DNA of 45,731 bases, taken from the NCBI GenBank assembly GCA_002699125.1, contig PABI01000109.1:1-45731 (forward strand). Reading direction: 5' to 3'. This DNA comes from Anaerolineaceae bacterium. GTDB taxonomy: Bacteria > Chloroflexota > Anaerolineae > Promineifilales > Promineifilaceae. The position numbers and the translations under genes are program-made. A model generated the notes under the pieces. That model was not told the origin of the DNA. It saw only the letters and a list, made by a program, of their open reading frames with translations, and did not search any database. The number at the start of each line of letters is the position of its first letter. Position 1 is the first letter of the stretch. Positions 44,633-45,731 of the stretch are shown here, piece after piece.

Positions 44633-45373
44633 GTGTTTCAAATACGTCGTTTTAATTATTGTCGGGTGTGCCTGGCTTTGCTGCTCGTCTGGCTGTTGGC
44701 TGGCTGTTCGCGGGTTGACGAGGATGTGGTAGGGGAAACGGCCGCTTCGACTTCGCTCAATGCAGGCGCTTCCACACCCGATTATCTCGCTTACCTGGAA
44801 GAAAATGAACAGCTCTCCGGCGGACAGGCCACCGTGTTTGACACCACCCCCAACGCCTTCAGCCAGCCCATCCCCGGCCTGGAACGAGAGCAGGAGCTGC
44901 TCTTTTTTGTGGGCAACTCTTTCTTCAACCAGAATTGGGTCACCGCCCCTGCCTCTACCACGGCACGCGATGGCCTGGGTCCACTTTTCAATGCCCGCTC
45001 CTGCGCCGGCTGCCACTTCAAAGACGGCCGTGGCCGCGCTCCGGAATTTGCCGGGGAGATGCCCACCGGCTTTTTGCTGCGCCTGAGCGTGCCCGGCACC
45101 GATTTTTACGGTGAGCCGCTGCCCGAGCCGAACTACGGCGGCCAACTGCAAGATCAGGCAATCATGGGCTTTGCTGCTGAAGGAGTTGTCAACCTCGTTT
45201 ACGAGGAAATGCCCTTCACTTTTCCCGACGGCGAAACGGTATTGCTGCGCCAGCCGGTGTACGAGCTAAGCGATTTAGCTTACGGTGACATGCACGCCGA
45301 GGTGCAAACCTCGCCCCGCGTGGACAACCAGCTGGGCGTTACTCTCACCTTCAACGACAATGACGGGGATTGA
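44633..45373 (+). CDS. Shortened di-heme oxidoreductase (DUF1111-like) lipoprotein
   Basis: The 246-residue product starts at GTG 44633 and has a lipoprotein signal (LALLLVWLLAGC, lipobox Cys 25). It matches the N-terminal half of the di-heme thiol-oxidoreductase/DUF1111 family: GLGPLFNARSCAGCHFKDGRGRAPEF contains one CxxCH heme site. The family normally has about 450 residues and a second CxxCH; here the frame stops at 45373 after SPRVDNQLGVTLTFNDNDGD, about half-length, so the second heme half is missing. It is probably a truncated, non-functional gene. The end coincides with a CCACAGAG-type palindrome. An alternative start at 44546 overlaps the mini-gene. Confidence 0.75.
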   Translation: MFQIRRFNYCRVCLALLLVWLLAGCSRVDEDVVGETAASTSLNAGASTPDYLAYLEENEQLSGGQATVFDTTPNAFSQPIPGLEREQELLFFVGNSFFNQNWVTAPASTTARDGLGPLFNARSCAGCHFKDGRGRAPEFAGEMPTGFLLRLSVPGTDFYGEPLPEPNYGGQLQDQAIMGFAAEGVVNLVYEEMPFTFPDGETVLLRQPVYELSDLAYGDMHAEVQTSPRVDNQLGVTLTFNDNDGD

Positions 45374-45377
45374 TTTG

Positions 45378-45460
45378 GCCACAGAGGGCACAGAGAAGAA
45401 AGAGGATGTGAGCCGGTTCTCTTTAGCCTCTGCGCTCTCCGCGTCCTCCGCGGTAAAAAT
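45378..45460. repeat. Word-built palindrome (CCACAGAG/CTCTGCG type)
   Basis: The left half (45379-45407) contains CCACAGAGGGCACAGAGAA and the right half (45417-45455) TTCTCTTTAGCCTCTGCGCTCTCCGCG, pairing imperfectly. The words match 26965-27026. It lies right after the truncated di-heme gene. Confidence 0.7.
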
Positions 45461-45638
45461 AACGGCCGCTGCCCTGCAAAGGCCAGCCTGGGCGGAGGCA
45501 TTGACCAAGCCGGTGAATATCGGGTCACTGGTGGTGCTGCGGGTAGCGTTTGGCCTGTTGATGTTTGCCGGCATGGTTCGTTTCATGGCGCGCGGCTGGG
45601 TGACAGAGCTGTACATCCAGCCGCAGTTTCACTTCACT
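45408..45638 (+). pseudogene. HTTM/vitamin K-dependent gamma-carboxylase N-terminal fragment
   Basis: The frame beginning GTG at 45408 or near it contains EALTKPVNIGSLVVLRVAFGLLMFAGMVRFMARGWVTELYIQPQFHF at about 45496-45635, the first membrane segment and PxFHF motif that open the HTTM/gamma-carboxylase family. Members normally run on with YFGF and several more membrane segments. Here the match stops at FHFT (45638) and the frame ends nine codons later. Either a mobile element interrupts the gene or the assembly joins unrelated DNA. The true start is not clear because a palindrome occupies the leader. Confidence 0.6.
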
Positions 45639-45731
45639 AAGACAGAAGCCACTGCCTCAGGCAGTGGGTAAGATTAAACGGTTCTACCGTAAAAGGGGTA
45701 CTATAAACCACCTAGAAGGTGCAAAACTTAA
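45639..45731. mobile_element. Possible IS200/IS605-type element end
   Basis: Just beyond the broken HTTM match is a perfect hairpin CACTGCCT-C-AGGCAGTG (45650-45666) preceded by AGAAGC, similar in form to the subterminal hairpins of IS200/IS605-family ends (GAAGCC then G/C-rich stem). A second small stem CACCT/AGGTG lies near 45709-45721. The element itself would continue to the right, outside the window. No transposase sequence is visible. An assembly join is the alternative. Confidence 0.35.

Overview
The window looks like a chromosomal piece of a moderately G+C-rich (about 55% by eye) Chloroflexota bacterium, probably Anaerolineae-like. The support is indirect: effector-associated/death-like domain proteins, a secreted beta-helix protein ending in a hydrophobic LPIII-type tail, a nif11/NHLP-like RiPP precursor, long imperfect palindromes in many gene gaps, and housekeeping proteins with Chloroflexota-like variants. 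No rRNA or tRNA gene was recognised.

Layout. 0.1-4.5 kb (minus strand): a small RiPP-precursor-like gene with its own promoter and terminator, a membrane-anchored protein joining a copper-amine-oxidase-like domain to cytochrome c, and pckA. 4.9-11.3 kb (plus): coaBC, a death-like-domain protein, a DUF423 membrane protein, a rhodanese, HMG-CoA-lyase-like enzyme, aat, prs, a second death-like-domain protein and an alpha/beta hydrolase, with many 1-8 base overlaps. 11.4-12.6 kb (minus): LysM/M23 peptidase. 12.8-14.9 kb: folK, a TetR regulator and folP. 15-21.7 kb: a fatty-acid beta-oxidation operon (two acyl-CoA dehydrogenases, a hydroxyacyl-CoA dehydrogenase/enoyl-CoA hydratase fusion, thiolase) interrupted by a YefM/YoeB-type toxin-antitoxin pair. 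21.9-24.8 kb: a metal-receptor protein bracketed by a 32-bp direct repeat, then an A+T-rich AIPR-family phage-defence gene that looks imported. 24.8-30.8 kb: ABC-F ATPase, DEAD-box RNA helicase with a structured leader, DUF302 protein and dnaA. 31.5-42.8 kb: a giant secreted beta-helix protein, a DtxR-type regulator, rfbC, a PRC-barrel protein, an S9 peptidase, a HAD phosphatase, an FkbM methyltransferase and a glycine-rich RRM protein. 43.1-45.7 kb: an imelysin lipoprotein, a tiny Cys-rich protein, a shortened di-heme oxidoreductase and an HTTM/gamma-carboxylase start that is cut off by what may be a mobile-element end.

Two genome-scale signals cut across gene boundaries. First, the palindromic octamer ACGGCCGT occurs about 65 times by my count where about one would be expected, on coding and non-coding DNA and in several reading frames; this is a highly iterated palindrome comparable in kind to cyanobacterial HIP1. 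It is absent from about 22.58 to 26.06 kb, around the AIPR gene. Second, at least ten gene gaps hold long imperfect palindromes built from short repeated words (such as GGAGATTGG, GTGAAAAGT, CACGAAT, CCACAGAG), usually just ahead of the next ribosome-binding site.

The least-described objects are the octamer, the word-built palindromes, the stand-alone RiPP-like precursor, the amine-oxidase-like/cytochrome fusion with lost copper ligands, and the two stand-alone death-like-domain proteins embedded in housekeeping operons.
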